Below, one piece after another: positions 60,735 through 64,000 of a DNA stretch of 64,000 bases. This DNA is from Eriocheir sinensis. Lineage: Eukaryota; Arthropoda; Malacostraca; Decapoda; Varunidae. Positions within the stretch are counted from its first letter, which is position 1. Every line of letters starts with the position of its first letter. The DNA lies in NCBI RefSeq assembly GCF_024679095.1, contig NC_066553.1, forward strand, positions 4,399,988 to 4,463,987. The letters run 5' to 3'. A program made the translations under genes and the position numbers. The notes beneath the pieces were generated by a model. That model worked only from the letters and a program-made list of their open reading frames with translations. It did no database searches and was not told where the DNA came from.

Positions 60735-61870
60735 ATATATATAAGAATTTCAAGAAGCAAAACAAATATATATTCATACTTTCCTTATTATTTTTATCTT
60801 TACTTATATTTTTTTCGTTTTAATTTTTTTCTATGTTAATTTTTTCTTTTTTGGTTGTAAACGAATTTCAATAAGCAAAACAAATACTCATACTTTCCTT
60901 ATTCTATTTTTATTTCTCATTTTCCTTCCTCTTTTTCTTTTCTTCGTTTTTCCATGTTTTTTTATAGTTTATTTTTAAGTTTATTACAATGCAAGAAGCA
61001 AAACAAATACTATATACTTATACTTCCTTTTTTCTCATTTTCTTTCCTTCCTCTTTTATTTCGTTTTCATTTTTTGAAGTTCATTTTGTCCTTTTTTTGT
61101 GTATATAAGAATTCAAGAAACAATTGGTCAGACTTCCATTATATCCTTATTTTGTCATTTTCTCTTCCTTCTTTTTTCCTCTTCCATATTCAATTTGTCC
61201 TTTTTTTTTGGTCTATATAAGAATTCAAAAGGAAAATACTCATCAAACATCCATTTTTTTGTCATTTTCTCTTCCTCATTTTTTCTTTTTCCATATTCAG
61301 TTTGTCCTTTTTTAGGCCTATATAAGAATTCAAAAGGCAAATACAAGTTAACCATCCATTTTTTTGTCATTTTCTCTTCCTCATTTTTTCTTCTTTCATA
61401 TTCAATTTGTCCTTTTTTAGGCCTATATAAGAATTCAAAAGGAAAATACTAGTCAAACATCCATTTTTTTGTCATTTTCTCTTCCTGATTTTTTCTTCTT
61501 TCATATTCAATTTGTCCTTTTTTAGGCCTATATAAGAATTCAAAAGGAAAATACTAGTCAAACATCCATTTTTTTGTCATTTTCTCTTCCTCATTTTTTG
61601 TTTTTCCATATTCAATTTGTCCTTTTTTAGGCCTATATAAGAATTCAAAAGGAAAATACAAGTTAAACATCCATTTTTTTGTCATTTTCTCTTCCTCATT
61701 TTTTCTTTTTCCATATTCAATTTGTCCTTTTTTAGGCCTATATAAGAATTCAAAAGGAAAATACTAGTCTAACATCCATTTTCATTCATATTTCTCTTTT
61801 TCCTTTTTTTCCTTGTCCATTTTCCTTTTTATCTATTTCCCTTTTTAAATGTACATAGGAATTCATTAAG
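60735..61870 (+). repeat. AT-rich satellite family S1, main array
   Basis: Older units (~120 bp) at 60742, 60863 and 60985, then a homogeneous run from 61106 with a 105-bp period: TATATAAGAATTCAAAAGG, CATCCATTTTTTTGTCATTT and ATTCAATTTGTCCTTTTT. GAATTC occurs once per unit in the homogeneous part. Confidence 0.9.
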
Positions 61871-63115
61871 CAAACAGTACTTCAATTTCGTATTCATTCC
61901 ATCATTTATTTCTATTTGTCATATTTTCAATTTCTCCATTTTTCTATTTCCTTTTTTTTCCTTCGTTCACTATATAACTCGTTTCAGTTTATTTACATTC
62001 CGTTATTTATTGTTTATTCCATTATTTACGTTTTCCATTTATTTGTCATACTCTTATCTTCTTTCGTCTCTTGTTTTCCTTTGTTCTAACTCCATAACAC
62101 GTTTTAAATTATTTTCATTATTTTCCTCATGTCGTTTATTTCGTTTATTTATTGTTTATTCCATCATTTACTTTTTTGTGATTTTCTTTTCTCCTTTATT
62201 TAATTATTTTTTTTCTTTCGTTCCAACACTATAACACGTTTTAAATTATTTTCATTATTTTCCTCATGTGTCGTTTATTTCGTTTATTTATTGTTTATTC
62301 CATCATTTACTTTTTTGTCATTTTCTTTTCTCCCTTATTTAATCTTTCTTTTTCCTTCGTTCCAACACTATAACACGTTTTGGTTTATTTTCATTATTTT
62401 CCTCGTGTCGTTTATTTCGTTTATTTATTGTTTATTCCATTATTTACTTTTTTGTCATTTTCTTTTCTCCTTTATTTAATTATTTTTTTTCCTTCGTTCC
62501 AACACTGTAACACGTTTTAAATTATTTTCATTATTTTCCTCATGTGTCGTTTATTTCGTTTATTTATTGTTTATTCCATTATTTACTTTTTTGTGATTTT
62601 CTTTTCTCCTTTATTTAATTTTTTTTCCTTCGTTCCAACACTGTAACACGTTTTAAATTATTTTCATTATTTTCCTCGTGTCGTTTATTTCGTTTATTTA
62701 TTGTTTATTCCATTATTTACTTTTTTGTCATTTTCTTTTCTCCTTTATTTAATTATTTTTTTTCCTTCGTTCCAACACTATAACACGTTTTAAATTATTT
62801 TCATTATTTTCCTTCTGTGTCGTTTATTTCGTTTATTTATTGTTTATTCCATTATTTACTTTTTTGTCATTTTCTTTTCTCCTTTATTTAATTATTTTTT
62901 TTCCTTCGTTCCAACACTATCACACGTTTTAAATTATTTTCATTCTTTTCCTTGTGTGTCGTTTATTTCGTTTATTTATTGTTTATTCCATTATTTACTT
63001 TTTTGTCATTTTCTTTTCTCCTTTATTTAATCTTTCTTTTTTTTCCTTCGTTCGAACACTATCACACGTTTTAAATTATTTTCATTCTTTTCCTTCTGTG
63101 TCGTTTCTGTGTATA
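61871..63115 (+). repeat. AT-rich satellite family S2, ~138-bp period, about eight units
   Basis: CACGTTTTAAATTATTTTCA recurs near 62098, 62236, 62512, 62648, 62790, 62930 and 63067, with one variant at 62373. Each unit has GTCGTTTATTTCGTTTATTT and TTCCTTCGTTCCAACACT. Confidence 0.9.
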
Positions 63116-63528
63116 TTCGTACCTAAGAATTCATATACGTTCCCTTGTCACATTTTTTCCTACCGTTTCCTTCCCTTTTTTTCCCTTCTCTGTTTTATTC
63201 TCTTCCCTTTCCGTTCAACATCGTAACATCATTTTTTTCTTTTTCACTGTTTCTTGTGTTACCCTTCTGTTTATTCCCTTCCTCTCTTCTTTCCCTCCTC
63301 TAGTGTAATATAGTTTTAGTTGTTTGTATTTATTGGGTTTTGGTTGTTTTGTCTCATTGATACTTTTTCTTTAGTTCGTGGAAAAAAACTCTATTATCAT
63401 GTTCTTTCGTTCTCTTCTAATCCTCCTTCCTCTTCTTATCTTATCTTCTTCTTCCCTTTCTTTTTCGTCTTCTTCCGTTTTCTTCTTTTTCTTATCATCA
63501 TCATCAACATCATCATCTTGTTCTTGTT

Positions 63529-63597
<69 letters not shown>

Positions 63598-64000
63598 TTC
63601 TTCTTTATCGTCTAACACCCTTTCCTCCCCTTCTTCACGTCCCTTGCAGCATTAATAGAAAAACAAGTCTAAACATTATGACATTATACGTATATATTTC
63701 ACTGTTAGCTCGCTCTTGGTTGAATTCTTTTTCCTCTTATTCACCCCTCCTCCTCCTCCTCCTCTTCCTCCTCCTCTTGGTGTCTATTTCTCCCAAGTTT
63801 ACATTTCCGAGAAGTGGTGGCGCTTTGTAAATGGTTGAGGGTACTTACAATGTCGTGGGTGTAGCTGTAGTAGTAGTAGAAGTAGTAGTAGTAGTAGTAG
63901 TAGTGCGAAAATGAAAAAAAAAAGGAAGAAGGGAAATAATATGATAAACAAAAACAAAAGAAGAATGGAAGTTTGAGTAATATTTCTTTCTTGAATGCTT
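63116..64000. other. Pyrimidine-rich end of window with (TAC)n and AGT; no gene seen
   Basis: (ACT)n at 63531-63597, TCC runs to 63780, AGT at 63870-63903. The open frames reflect the repeats. Confidence 0.6.

Overview
This is eukaryotic, arthropod-type nuclear DNA, most likely from a decapod crustacean. It has intron-containing genes, very dense microsatellites (GA, CA, AGT, ATT, GGA), long (AACCT)n tracts matching the arthropod telomere repeat TTAGG, and repeated non-LTR and MITE families of the kind seen in shrimp and crab genomes. The order is inferred from general sequence style, not from a search. Nothing is bacterial or viral: there are no operons, CRISPR arrays or attachment sites. 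Most long open frames are translated simple repeats.

Two protein genes are well supported. (1) An ABCC/MRP-type ABC transporter runs leftward on the minus strand from its ATG at 5631 off the left edge. Seven exons (998 nt, about 332 codons) join in phase and encode TMD0, the L0 linker and the start of TMD1. Its last intron in the window is mostly a decayed LINE. (2) A complete phosphomannomutase gene (PMM2 type) lies on the plus strand at 14881-20218, with seven exons, 750 nt and 249 residues.

Layout: 1-5.6 kb ABCC gene. 5.7-8.1 kb nested transposons: a pogo-like element (TA target site) sits inside a LINE. 9.8-12.7 kb LINE tails and a MITE. 13.0-14.2 kb tandem duplications. 14.9-21 kb phosphomannomutase. 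21.9-27.8 kb MITEs and microsatellites. 28-35 kb minisatellites, MITEs, a telomere-like tract and LINE fragments. 35.8-37.4 kb a foldback MITE and a local duplication around a GC-rich CRE/CCAAT cluster. 37.5-47.5 kb an almost continuous purine-rich strand, broken by a ten-unit MITE-derived array (40.0-41.4 kb) and a second TTAGG tract (43.2-43.6 kb). 47.6-52.2 kb pyrimidine/purine blocks around a second CRE/CCAAT cluster (48.67-49.0 kb). 52.7-53.6 kb a CpG-rich candidate promoter with a third copy of the same CRE/CCAAT layout. 54-64 kb microsatellites, a foldback element and two AT-rich satellite families.

The two genes have no evident functional link. The least expected signal is a composite module, CCAAT, exactly 15 bases, then TGACRTCA, found at three separate GC-rich loci (36.8, 48.7-48.9 and 53.5 kb).
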